This document shows, piece after piece, positions 13,050-24,130 of a stretch of DNA of 64,000 bases. Both the position numbers and the translations under genes were made by a program. The stretch is from Cycas panzhihuaensis (Eukaryota; Cycadophyta), in NCBI GenBank assembly GCA_023213395.1, contig CM041465.1, positions 220,169,741 to 220,233,740 of the forward strand, written 5' to 3'. The notes beneath the pieces were generated by a model that was not told the DNA's origin, made no database searches, and saw only the letters and a list, made by a program, of their open reading frames with translations. The first letter of the stretch is position 1. Each line of letters opens with the position of its first letter.

Positions 13050-14940
13050 ATGTCAAATCTTCAAAACTCTAAGTGTATGACACTTATGTTTGTCCTCCTG
13101 AAGATTAAACTTAATTGTACAACATACCTGTGGAACAATGATATCTTGAACCCTCTCAATACCCTAATGACTCTTCTTTTACATAAGAAGAACCATCTTC
13201 TAGTCAACCATATTTATCATTTTTTGAGTCGGTTCTCACTAGAATTCCTACTCTACTATACATGCCTGGTTACCAAGATCTATTTTACTTGGAGACTTAT
13301 ACCATGATATCCCCACTATATCATCATTTAGATTGATCCTTTAGGTGAGGATTATGAGTTAATAGAGGTAGAGCCTCTACCTAATGCTACTTGATCTCCT
13401 TATCCTTCTCATCCCCCTTCACCAAGACCTTCACCATGATCCCATTCCTCTCCTTTAGAGGAAGTGGATGATCATAAGTCAACTCATTCATAATCTCATC
13501 ACTCCCCTCCTAAACAATAGGTTCAAATCTACTCTTCTTATCCCACCTCTCATGTACCTACTTCTAATCAAGTGGTTATGCCTTTACCTCATTTTTGACC
13601 TATTCATTCCTACACCACTAGAGTTGTCCCTTCTCATGCTATTTTCTCTACCACTAAATTACCCCATCATATGTCATATACGATTTCATCTAATGGTGTT
13701 AGACATCATCCACCATCTCCTAGGATATCTAATATGATTCCTTCTTCATAACATATTTCTCATACTCACTCCATCAATTTACATACTTTAGCTAGTTAAT
13801 CACAAGCCTTGAGAGTTTCTAATCCCACTTCTTCTTCATACATTATTAGACCTACTTCATAAGCTAATCCTTTCATTGCTTTTAATCCAATATTCCCACA
13901 ACATCCTATATCCCAAACCAACTCTATCATTAACACCATAATCTAGTTTAATCCCTCTCTACTTTTCCATCTTATGATGCTTATCAACCATAACAATAAC
14001 AGTTATAATAACCTGTTCATTCATCTATTCTTCATCCATCATCCTTACCTCAATGTTCTACTATGTTAAGGCCAAGGAGACCTTTCCTTAATTATATGAA
14101 GTCTCTTTTTCCACATGAGGTTTTATTATCTCCTATACCTCTATTTCTTCCTAAGTTACCTAAAATTTTCATTGACTCTTCTTAGGATCCTACTTCCTAT
14201 ATATAGATGTTCACACTTACCTGTATGGATTTTATGCCATATGATTATGTCATGATGTGCTTGCTCCTTAAATTGCTTCAAGGTGATGCCCTAAAGTAGT
14301 TTTACCATCCCCCCTTAGCTTCTATCCTCTCGTTCTAATAATCAGTTGACTCATTTATCAACTATTTTGATGTAGTGAGACTATTTGAATTAGGTATTAA
14401 ATCTCTCTTAGCCATCAAGTAGAACCATGATGAGACCTCAAGGGACTTCGTTAGAAGATTTTAGGATGAAGTACATGCCTGTCACTCACATCTTGATCCT
14501 AGATTACTATTCAATTTATTTACTAATACTTTGAGGCCCCACGTACACCTAGAAGTTCTAAAACTTGGCCCTCAAATGTATGAAGAAGTGATTGATCATT
14601 GCTTATCCCTAGAAACATTTGAAATTCAAGTAGGTATTAAGAAGGTTAGGAAATCTATGTCTTCTAAAGAAATAGTTTAAACTACAAAGACTTTCTATCC
14701 TGAACCTACTTACAATCACTTAACCTCTTCTATCAGATTGTTAGAATGCACAATCAATGCTAAGATATATGTTAATACTCCTTCTCAGAGCTAGCCTTCC
14801 CAAGAGACCAAAGTTATTCATCTTACTAAAGGAAGGAAGAAAGAAGCTCCTCCTCCCTTCAAAAAGACAAAATGATGCTCATACCATCAAATTGATGCAC
14901 ATGATAAAATTGAGTACCCTACCATTGAAAATATAACTCA
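13050..14940 (+). pseudogene. Tat-like gag remnant of element B
   Basis: The first part (about 13050-14200) is Pro/Ser/Tyr-rich low-complexity sequence, as in the gag N-terminus of F. The capsid block at about 14225-14640 reads LLKLLQGDALK*FYH, SFINYFDVVRLFELGIKSL, NHDETSRDFVRRF and PHVHLEVLKLGP. It aligns without doubt to the F gag at 42128-42580 (LRSLQGDALKWFYH and so on). A Cys/His remnant CSYHQIDAHDKIEYP follows near 14877. The gag would form the particle. Stops replace Trp and Gln codons. Confidence 0.85.
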
Positions 14941-15289
14941 AAACATAAAAGTCTAACTAAACTACTTTTCTAAGTCATCTCAAGACCAAATGATCCATAA
15001 GGATCTATTTCCTTAACATACTAAGAAAATAAATAAAGATGATAAAGGTAAGGAAAAGCAAGTGCAAGATGATAAAAATGAACCTTTGAGTTCTAATTCA
15101 TCAAAGAAGACTACCACTCCCTCAAATCCTTCAACAAAAAGAAGTAGCAATCAATCACATCCATCTCCTAAAGGTAGTGATACCAAGAGAACAATAAATA
15201 TAGTGGAGACCACAAAGAATATAGATCCATATAAATCACCTGATTATTTAATGGCAAGGAATCTTAACTCTTTACCTCTAGTATCCCTC

Positions 15290-15900
15290 CGTCCCATTAG
15301 GTTTAGGTCCATTCCCTCTAGTATAAAGAATGGATCATTCTCTTTAGTTGAGGAGTTAAAGACTACTCTATAAAGTATATTAGTTACTGGTGCCAAAGTG
15401 TTACAGCAAGCAATGTTAGCTCTTATTTGATGCATTGGGAGTTCTTATGGTAGTTTCTGCACCCACCTTTATGCTTTCTTTTGACTTGACTACCTTGTCT
15501 AGTCATTTTGTCCATGCATTAAATAAAATACCTTCATTTTACATTGAGATTATGGAGGATGATATCAATATTAAATGAGTTATTATTAACGAGGGATCAT
15601 CTATCAATGTAATCCGTCTTCATCTTATTGAGGATTTGGATATTTTCATTTTTGATCCATGTGAGTGGATTTGCTAGGGGTATGATAAGAATCAGAAAGT
15701 ACCCTTAGGACAAGTTACTCTTCCTCTCATATTAGAAGAAAAGATAGTTCTTATTGAGCTTATCATTATTAATATTGACTTAGAATATAATATTCTTTTG
15801 GGTAGACTATAGATTACACAAATGTTAGTGGTTTATTCCTCTCTCTTTGGTGAACTTAGGTTCATCTATGAGGGATAATTAAAAATTATTAAGCGAAATC
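15290..15900 (+). pseudogene. Retropepsin remnant of element B
   Basis: Reads VIINEGSSINVIRLHLIEDL near 15580-15640 where Tat-type proteases have a D-x-G-S-S motif, then LEYNILLGR near 15782-15808 as the C-terminal 'LLG' motif. The catalytic Asp reads Asn (AAC). F has Asn at the same site. Upstream stops separate it from gag. Confidence 0.78.
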
Positions 15901-17530
15901 CAAAACCCATTAAACAGTTAGTTCCTCTTATTAACACTTTTTTAGAACCTAATGAGTCCTCTAACTCTTTAGAGCACTTCTTTCAATTGCTTGGTTTAGG
16001 TCAATACTTTGCCATTGAAGTTCCTTCTACTCATCTATAAGTGAAGGATGTGGATTTGGTTGATATTGTCCCTTTGTCATCACGTTCCTCATATATCCCT
16101 ACTTCTCTAGATTTGACTAATTGGTCTTTAGCTTCTTCTCCTTTTATTTTTCATGAAGAAATAACCTCTCATTCTATCGTATCTCCTCAAGAATCACCTA
16201 TGGGTAAACTTATTGATATAAATACTTCCCCTCCTATTTAGCCTTATTTCTCATAGGTTTTGTCCTTGTCCTAAGAGGTAAATGTAGTGATTCCTTCCAT
16301 TACTAGTTTTTCAGTGAGTACTTCTTTGATTTTAGTTACATATAATTCACATGATAATTCTTCCCTATCTTTCTCTTGATCTTCTTTCTTTAAGATGTGG
16401 TTGAATAGATATGAGAAGATGTTATTGCATTGACACCCAGACTTAGAATTAGGGGGTGAAGATGTTCATTCACTTGATATAGTACAAAATAATGACAATG
16501 CCTCTACTAGCCCTCTACAATGAGAATAAACTATAGCTCTAAAATTTTTTCTTTACTTAATGAGTTAAAACTATAGGAAATCTCTTCTTCTTTCTAGTCT
16601 TTTCTTACTTTCTACTAAGCATCACTTTATTTTTATGAGAGATCCTACTCATGATCGTATAAGTCTTTTGCTCATTTTAGCATTTACATTGATCATGAGT
16701 ATTCTATCACCATATTTGGATCTTCTTCTCTTTTTATTTTTGTACTTAAAGAAGAATTTAGGCCCTTAACCTTATCATATTTTTATCTTGGAAAGAGAAA
16801 CACTTTTGTTAGCTTTAGGTATTTAATCATTAGTTGAGGCTATATTTTCATTTGCTAGTACTTCACCTTAAGGATTCTTTTTTGGTCTTATATCACCTAT
16901 TGAATTTGATCATTTTTATTATCCTTGGTTCACTCTATTGATCTTTTGAAGTGGATACTCACTCTGCCACCTTCCTTTTATGTTTAGAGATACTGTAATT
17001 TTGATCTCCTCTTTTCTCGAAGTTTGATCCCTAAAGAGATTGGTCTCTTTTATTCTAGATTCTATTAAAAAGGATAAATCCTTGCTCTATTGAGTGAAAA
17101 AAATTCATAGTTGGATGATTATGGTTCCCTTTTTATAAGAAAAGAAAAGTGAAAGTGAGAGTAAAAAAGAAAAATAGAAAAGAAAAGAAAAGAAAAAAAA
17201 AAAAAAAGTGTAATGTTATCATCCTCTTATAATCTGGGGCAAGTTGCATGATAAGTTTGTCCCCTCCTATCTATCTATGGATTGGGTTCATTTGGATGAG
17301 TCATTTAGGATTTTTAGATCTAGTTATTTGGTTCCACCATAGCCTTAGTTATGATCAAACCCCACATGACACCTTATTGGTATTAATCATAATCATCCTA
17401 ATTATGATTCTTCTTTCTCTTCATCACAATTAGAATTAATTTTATTTATTACCATCTCCTTATCGATTGATTCTCGCACCTTCCTTTATCGATTACATTA
17501 TCTCTAAACTTTAATCCTATTGTTCCTATA
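15901..17530 (+). other. Region of element B where RT-RNase H-integrase are missing
   Basis: A linker-like frame (16041-16241, rich in Ser/Pro/Thr) follows the protease, as in F at 43913-44236. After that I find no reverse transcriptase, RNase H or integrase motif in any plus-strand frame before the stand-alone RNase H at 17534. In F the same span holds about 6 kb of pol. A purine-rich A/G run (17142-17208) lies inside. The absence is read from the sequence; whether it is a deletion or ancestral is not known. Confidence 0.6.
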
Positions 17531-17533
17531 TCA

Positions 17534-17935
17534 TTGAGTATATTCACTAATGGAGGTAGTAGGGGAAACCCAGGACCATCTACTTTTGCTTGGGTGATTT
17601 ATGACCAATCAAGAAGTCATCTTCTTTCCATGGAATTTTTTATACCTAGGGCAACCAATAATAAAGATGAATACTTTGCTATTATAGGAGCCTTGTTTAA
17701 TATTTCTCATTTTTACCTTAGACCTATTATTATATATGTCGACTCTTAGGTTGTGGTTTATCAGTTGGTTAGGATGTATCAGGTCCATTCACCATGACTC
17801 CTTATCTTATATCATCAAGCCTAATCATGGTTATCCCTTTTTGCTTTAGTTACCATTTAGTATATTCCTCATTCCCTTAACCATAAAGTTGATGCTCTTG
17901 TTTCCTCTATTCTTAATGATCATTTTAGTTGACTT
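17534..17935 (+). pseudogene. Stand-alone RNase H of element B
   Basis: Starts MSIFTNGGSRGNPGPSTFAW. Then come ATNNKDEYFAI (the Glu motif near 17655), IIYVDS*VVVYQL (the third acidic residue near 17740) and LNHKVDALVSSI (the final Asp motif near 17885). The 'DGGSRGNPGPA...TNNxAEYxA...DSQLVVxQ' pattern is that of archaeal/bacterial-type RNase HI. Tat elements are known to carry such an extra domain. The first catalytic Asp reads Asn. It lies upstream of the antisense gene, the reverse of the order in F. One stop replaces a Gln codon. Confidence 0.83.
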
Positions 17936-17965
17936 TTATCATTTTAGCTAGGGGCACTTCACTTT

Positions 17966-18031
17966 GGAATGAGTATAAACAACCACTCTAGAATGAGTAT
18001 AAACTACTACTCCATAATGAGTATAAACCAT
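17966..18031 (+). repeat. Tandem repeat, three units of about 25 bp
   Basis: The core gaatgagtataaac occurs at about 17967, 17990 and 18015, separated by short c/t/a-rich spacers. A fourth single copy lies at about 18541 (gaatgagtataaactatc). It is internal to B, downstream of the RNase H. Confidence 0.8.
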
Positions 18032-18989
18032 TGGTTTAGGAAAATATAGATTTGAGTAGTTTGAAGATTAAGATGATAGGTAGGAGATCAAAATGAAGTA
18101 TTTGAAAGGGATACACCCACATGGAAATCTTAAGTTGTGGAGGATCTTGGCAGGGGGCAAGTCCCTAAAAGCTTCTTGTCCCTAGAAGGAGCCAAAGAGG
18201 AATCTAATATACTCAAATGACTAGTTGTTTATTAAGTGGGATTAATTTTTCATTTAGTAAATAACTTGTTCTCTTTATGATATATTATATAAATGTGGAT
18301 TATATTCTATGTTTATATAATCTATCAGGAGTATGATGTGAGTTATATGAGTTTCTTTTTAGGAGATTTATATTATTCGATCTTATACTTTAATAAACCT
18401 ATTATTATTTGTTTTAGATGGTTTTAAATTTATAAAAATAGAATAAGTAAACCTTTCACCTACTCCCTTTTGTCTTTTGTATGTTTTCTTTTCTTCACTA
18501 TTTCTCATGATCTTTTTCTTTCTTAAACCACTATACTCCAGAATGAGTATAAACTATCATATACATATCATGATAAAAATTTAAAAAAAGCATATAACTA
18601 CAAAAGAATAAAAAAGTGAAAAATGATAAAATTATTACATGTTTCCTTGGATAATTAAGCTAATGAATGTATCTTATGCTCAATCTAAAAAGGGAAATAA
18701 GGGGAAAAGGGTTTAGAGACAAGTATTCATACACAAGTTTTTAAGAGAAAATGATCGATATATATACATGATGACAATAAAAATACAGTACATATGTTAC
18801 TCGTGTGACTCATAATACATACTGAGGCTCACAAAATGCCTCTCATCTCCCTCCTATCTTCTTATATAGTACATGATACATTTATCTCTATGACTCCTAA
18901 TGAGATCGATCCGGGAGACCTGGATCTTCTCTCTCCCTCCTCCCTGAAGTCTGCTCATGCATAGACTCACCATGATGTGGAAGGTAGTA

Positions 18990-20640
18990 TCATCCCTACT
19001 ATATAGTGGCACTTACTGATAGAGTATATCGTGCTTCTACTTGAGCTAATGTTATCCTGTGTAAGTGTTATCTCTCATCCTTGCCTACCTTGAAATTTAG
19101 CTCTTGTATCCTCAGCTCTACCCTTATATCCATATAAAGATCTTAGGCTCAAAGAGCATAGCTATAATAGTCAATATAATGTTCCAATAGTCTATGATCT
19201 ACTATGTTCCATGTTAACATCCCTTCTAATATTAGAACATAAAGGAATATCACCTCTAGTGCCCTCTATACCTCCATCAAGGTCACCATCTCATCACTTG
19301 TACAATTAAAACATGTAATTCATGATTAGTCCCTTGGAACAAAAAGTCCTTAGAAAGTAAAAGTATGACACAAAGTGAGAAAAATCAATTAAATAACATA
19401 CCTGGAGATCCCCCTCCTCCTCCTAGCTCTACTCCTATCACCTCCTCGACTAACGATACTCCCCTTTCTTGTGGCTCATGGGGAGCCTCCTGGGTAGCCT
19501 CACCTTCTCCTACTCTACTCCCTTCACCTCTACCCTGTCCATCCATCGAGCCTGGCTCCATGCTCTATATAGAGCCTCCTCTACCCTCCATAGGTGCTCC
19601 ACCCATTCTCCCAAGCACCTAATAGCCCCCTCCTGCTCTGCCACTAGATGAGGAACCTCTTCTATCTCCTTTTCCTATCTCTCCACCACCTCCCCCACCT
19701 TGTCCTCCTCCATCTCATGCTCTCCCTCTCCCTTGCCTAACCATAGGAGCCTCCTCTACTGTCACCCTCTCTATAGCATCTATCTCATCATTACTCCATA
19801 CTAGCAGTGCTGTATATACATCATCCATGAGCTATCTCCATGTCATCCTACTGAGGACAAGGTTATGTGTACTCCTCGCCATGATAGTTGGTCTATTATA
19901 GATCCATGACCTTATGTACCACCTATTCATCCCTAAATCCATCATAATGAACTCTCCTGGTTCACCTACTGGTCTCATGAGTAGGACGTGATTATACCAC
20001 TAACACATCAATATAGAGTTATATGAGAAACCTTCCCTCCATATCCTCTTGATCCTAGATAACGGATAGCTAATACTATCTACTATATACTGATCTCAGT
20101 TGATCCAGATCCCCTGCTCATATCTTCATACTACTACAATCCACTAAGTTAGAACCCCCATAAAATTCTGGGTTCTAGCTATCTTGTAAATGATGATTAG
20201 ATTGATGATCCTCTTAACCACAAAGATGTCACTTTTTGTCTTAATATCCCATGCTAGTCAATCTGGTCAACAAATCCCATCAATTACTCACTACATGCCA
20301 TCTGGGACTCCTCATCAGTCACTCTGATGAGCCTCATTTACTCCCTATGCCAATTAACCCCTAGGATCCTCCCCACAACCCTCAGAGTGATCTCAATCTC
20401 TTTGATAGCTTGTACTTAGGACATGTTATGTCCTAGGACGTAATAACTGATAAAATTATATTAAGATCTCATGATCTATCATAAGATGGGTTGATCCACT
20501 TACCCATGAGAGTCCACATGCTCTTAGAATCCCCCATCTTACCTCGTTTAACTGGTTAATAAATTTCCTGATGGCCATCCCCTTATTCTCCCATGTCTCG
20601 ACTCTTTTTAGGACCTGCATCATGATATTAAAACCATGTT
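18990..20640 (-). pseudogene. Antisense PMD-like gene of element B
   Basis: Read on the minus strand. An N-terminal part has AIKEIEITLRVVGRILGV (about 20410-20358), which fits the plant mobile domain signature 'GE.TITLEDV..I.GL'. Further on come QNFMGVLT*WIVVV*RYEQG, then SRIKRIWREGFSYNSILMC and GEFIMMDLGMNRWYIRSWI (about 20150-19880). A low-complexity Gly/Glu/Ser-rich part follows (about 19800-19370), then a coiled-coil-like stretch DIRVELRIQELNFKVGKDER near 19110. F carries the same arrangement. Stops fall at Gln, Trp or Arg positions. The product would have been made from an antisense transcript. The PMD call is from pattern only. Confidence 0.68.
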
Positions 20641-21389
20641 GGTTTCTTCATTTCATTTCAAAAAGTTTAATTTTTAAAGATTTTCTAAGTAAAGTTTAAA
20701 AGTATGGCTATATAACTAAAAATATGACTTCACAGTAAAAAAATATAACTTCACAGTAAAAAAATGCAACTTTTTCTGATGGTCCTAAATTGTAAAGTCA
20801 TGTTTTTAATCCTATTATTGTATTTTTCACTACTTAACCACATTTTTAGTATAGTGTTCGTAGTTTTTGCATTGCATTGCTATATTTTTTAGTTAAAATT
20901 AAATAAATAAAATATGATTTTGACTCATCGGGTATTTGGCTCTTTACTCCATCCTACTAATGATGATTCTTTAGGGTCATTTCTCTGTTAGAAAGAGCTC
21001 CCAAACATCTTGAAAATGAGAGAAATGGCCTTTGGTTATATCCTTTTCTCCTCCTTCCTCTCATAAAAATGAAACTCTTTTTCATCGATTTCCTTACAAA
21101 TAGGGAGGGGCCTTTCTCTGTTTTCTTAGGCAGATTTTTTCCTAGCTCCCATAGAATCTATCAAAGTAAATTAAACTCTTTTTCAACCATCATTCTCATC
21201 AAAATTACTTTGAAATACTTAAAACCATTCATATTTACTTTGATAAGTTTTAATTATCATTTTAAAACCTAATTATTTTCTCCTAGAGCTCATCTTCCTT
21301 TGGAGACGTAATTTATTAGTCTATGTTCACTCCTTTTACATAGATTTTTGCATTTGTCTCCAAAGGAATATTGCTTCGAGCCTTCTTTT
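20641..21389. other. B 3' non-coding region, AT-rich
   Basis: No conserved gene. Around 20711-20850 short blocks of the type 'atgacttcacagtaaaaaaat' are repeated twice. The plus-strand open frame at 21069-21272 has no recognisable motif. Confidence 0.45.
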
Positions 21390-21990
21390 ACCTATTAAAG
21401 AGCTAAAACTATGATAGGAATGTTGCTATGAATCTTCTTTTACCTGTTGATGAGTCTCAATTACTATAGGGTCACACTCTAAGTCTCTTTCACCTATTAA
21501 TGAGCTTAAACTATGATAGAGAATCCTCTAAAAAGGATTGTTAATGAGGTTAAACTATGATAATCAACCTTTGAAAGCCCTCACCTTATTAATGAGGCTA
21601 AACTATGATGGGTTTACTATGAAAAGTCATATATTAATGAGCTAGTAAACTATGATAGTCTATCCTTTTTGCTTTAGCAAGAAGATTTCCCTTTGATGCA
21701 TGGTTAAAGAGAGATAAACTATGACTAGTTGTATAGTAAAGTCCCATCTAGTTTATGGGTATTTGGTGATGTAGTCCCATCTAATTCATGGGCATTTTTG
21801 GTAGCGAAGTCCTATCCAGTTTGTGGGCATTAGATAGGTTCTTAGTATTGATAGATACCTAGTCATAACTTGTTTTGGGTAGGTTTGTGATGATGATAAA
21901 TGCCTAGTCCTTTTGGGTAAGAGATGTAAATAGAGATATTTTGGTATTAGGAACCTAGTCTTTTAGGGTAGGTTTGTTAGCAAGAACTTT
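21390..21990 (+). repeat. Three adjacent short tandem arrays upstream of the B PPT
   Basis: Array 1 (21390-21735) has six to seven irregular units of about 45-55 bp around ttaatgagcttaaactatga. Array 2 (21736-21831) has three units of about 33 bp around gtcccatctagtttatggg. Array 3 (21840-21990) has three loose units around acctagtc...ttttgggtaggtttg. F has one copy of the array 1 core (taatgaggttaaactatg, about 55097), so the array grew from a shared single motif. Confidence 0.75.
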
Positions 21991-22160
21991 TTAGTCCTAT
22001 TATCATAGGAAATTTATTTTAGAATAGATCATAGGGCTTCTTTACCTCATCATTCATATGGTTCATTTAGTCTCCTTTAAAATTGACTAAGAAATAATTA
22101 CCTTTATCATTGCCACCTTTCACCATCCTACTTTCTTTTTGGGGTAGGAGCTTCAGGTGT

Positions 22161-22172
22161 TAAGGGGGCAAA
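22161..22172 (+). other. Polypurine tract of element B
   Basis: taagggggcaaa directly before the LTR start TGTTTCACC. The F PPT (caagggggcag) shares the agggggca core. It primes plus-strand DNA synthesis. Confidence 0.8.
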
Positions 22173-23105
22173 TGTTTCACCAAAACTTAGCCTCTTACTT
22201 ATATTTGTGAATTTTGATCTAGCTTTTGTATGGTTTCATGGAAAATAAATGATAGACTTGGTTTTATGATGAGTTATGCCAGGTTTTGATGAACTAATAT
22301 ATGTATTTTTACTTTATGATGCATGATGAATAATGATGTAATATATATTTTACTATCACCTACTGATGACTGATACTATGGCATTGAAATTTTTCTTGTA
22401 TGATTAATTTAATCTAACATTTCCTTTAAAACTTATTATTTTTACCTTTTATTCTCGATTTCACCTAATTTTTATCATTTTTAATCATTTTTGGGCTTGC
22501 ATTCCTTGTTTTCATCTTGTTTTATGCTTCTCTACTGATTGAATTTTTAGAGTAAAGTCACATTTTTATAGGTCTAAAAATACGATTAGTCACATTTTTA
22601 ACTGTCATGCATGTAAAAGTCAGCTAGCATGTTAGATTTTTACATGCCACCACCTGGATTTGATGGAATCTTACCCTTTCAATACCTAGGAATAACAAGT
22701 AGAGTTTTGAGATTTATTAGCATGAGTTAAAGTGTGAATTATTGAAGTTTTATGTAGATTTTTAGAGTAAAGTCATATTTTTATAGGTCCAAAAATATGA
22801 CTAGTCTATTTTTTATTGTCATGTATGTAAAACTCAGCCAATATGCTAAAGTTTTACATGCTGCCACCCAGATTTGATGGAATCTTATCCTTTCCATACC
22901 CAAGAATGATGAGTAGGGTTTTTTGATTCATTAGTATGAGTTAAAGTGTGAATTATTAAAGTTTTGTGTGGATTTTTAATGATTTTTAGAGATTTTTTTA
23001 GGATTATTACTAATATAAATTCAAGATTGATTTTGATGATGCTTATGGGTGAAATTAAGAGAGAAATTTGATGCAGTGACTTGGTGCTTCATTAATGCTT
23101 AAATA
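22173..23105 (+). repeat. 3' LTR of element B, first piece
   Basis: Matches 10551-11390 but is longer because a 215-bp segment is present twice. It ends at the D insertion, whose TSD aaata is 23101-23105. The LTR resumes at 32947. Confidence 0.85.
22544..22972 (+). repeat. 215-bp tandem duplication in the B 3' LTR
   Basis: Unit 1 is 22544-22758 and unit 2 is 22759-22972. Both begin tttttagagtaaagtca and run through 'gccaccac/gatttgatggaatctta'. The 5' LTR has one unit at 11037-11251. A shared atttttag at each junction suggests slippage or unequal exchange. Confidence 0.85.
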
Positions 23106-23426
23106 TGTAGGTGTAAGGAGTAGAGTAGGTTGAGGATTATAATATTAATCCATATTCAAGAGTTAACATAACATTTCTAATGAGTAATGGTGTTAAAAAA
23201 CACTAGGGAGGTATTCCCTTAATATATGTAGTTTTGGAGAGGCAATAAATGCCTCTACCCAACAATTCAAATAATAAAACATTAAATAAAATAATGAAAA
23301 TATGTACCTTAGTATCCTTATAGATGACTACATGGCAACTTTGATAGGCTGTAGGTGGTATTAGGTGGCTTTTGGAGGCCCTATGTATATGTGTACATAT
23401 TTTATAAAATGGGCATTGTCCTAACA
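23106..23426 (-). repeat. 3' LTR of element D (minus orientation)
   Basis: On the minus strand it starts TGTTAGGACAATGCCC after a PPT and ends ...CACCTACA. Same length as the other copy at 32621-32941. Confidence 0.87.
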
Positions 23427-23589
23427 TTCTCCTCTATAATGACCATTATATAGAACTCCAAGTTTATCCTTGAATTTATGGTATATTTAAAAAAAAATGA
23501 TTGTACTCATGTCTTGTAACTTTATCATCAACTTTGAAGTTATCATCAATTTACACCATTATCATTTCTATATAACTTTTAATAAATTG

Positions 23590-24130
23590 TAGTTCGAATG
23601 AAGGTATGAGTTACTTCAAATGAATATAAGTGTCTTCATTTTTGACTTCATCATTTTGTTGAGAGTCAACTGTGTCAGATGTATATGTAGCTTCATGAAA
23701 TACATCATTATGTTTATCAATCTTATTGAAATATTCAATATTACATGCCACATTAGACTTTTCATCAAAAAATACCTGATCTATCATCTGTTTCATAAAA
23801 AATGCATTATCAATATAGTTAAATTTACTTAAATCTAATATTTCTCCCCTATAGAGTGAATCTAAGGTATTTTAAATAGATTTAGATGTGGTCATATCAT
23901 AAACATGAGTAAATACATCATCATCTATAGTATAAAGTATTAGTTCTAGGGCTTCATTATCCTTTTAAAAGTTTTCTCTAAAATTTTGTTTATTTACTAG
24001 GTAATCATACTTTATAAATTTCTAAAGGTCATTTACAATAAAGTGTGTTTTCAACATATATCTCCAAATTTAAAAATTTATCCCATCAAATATGGGAAAC
24101 CTAGTGTTAATATCATTTGGTGCTATTATA
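23590..24130 (-). pseudogene. Copia gag of element D
   Basis: The minus strand reads FPIFDGINF*IWRYMLKTHF, FIVNDL*KFIKYDY, KDNEALELILYTIDDDVF, THVYDMTTSKSI*NTLDS and YRGEILDLSKFN, then MKQMIDQVFFDEKSN into an open frame at 23796-23611. This is the UBN2/Copia gag pattern 'F.G.NF..W...M...L......W' through 'A...W..L...Y.G'. It aligns block by block to the gag of H (FIANDLWRYL; YEMTTSKSVWDTLDS). Two stops sit at Trp positions. It ends about 180 bp from the LTR, an unusual place for gag. Confidence 0.83.

Noticed and set aside
19365-19651. Two overlapping Pro/Ser-rich plus-strand frames (85 and 60 codons)
   Set aside because: They are shadows of the Gly/Glu-rich linker of the antisense gene of B on the minus strand.
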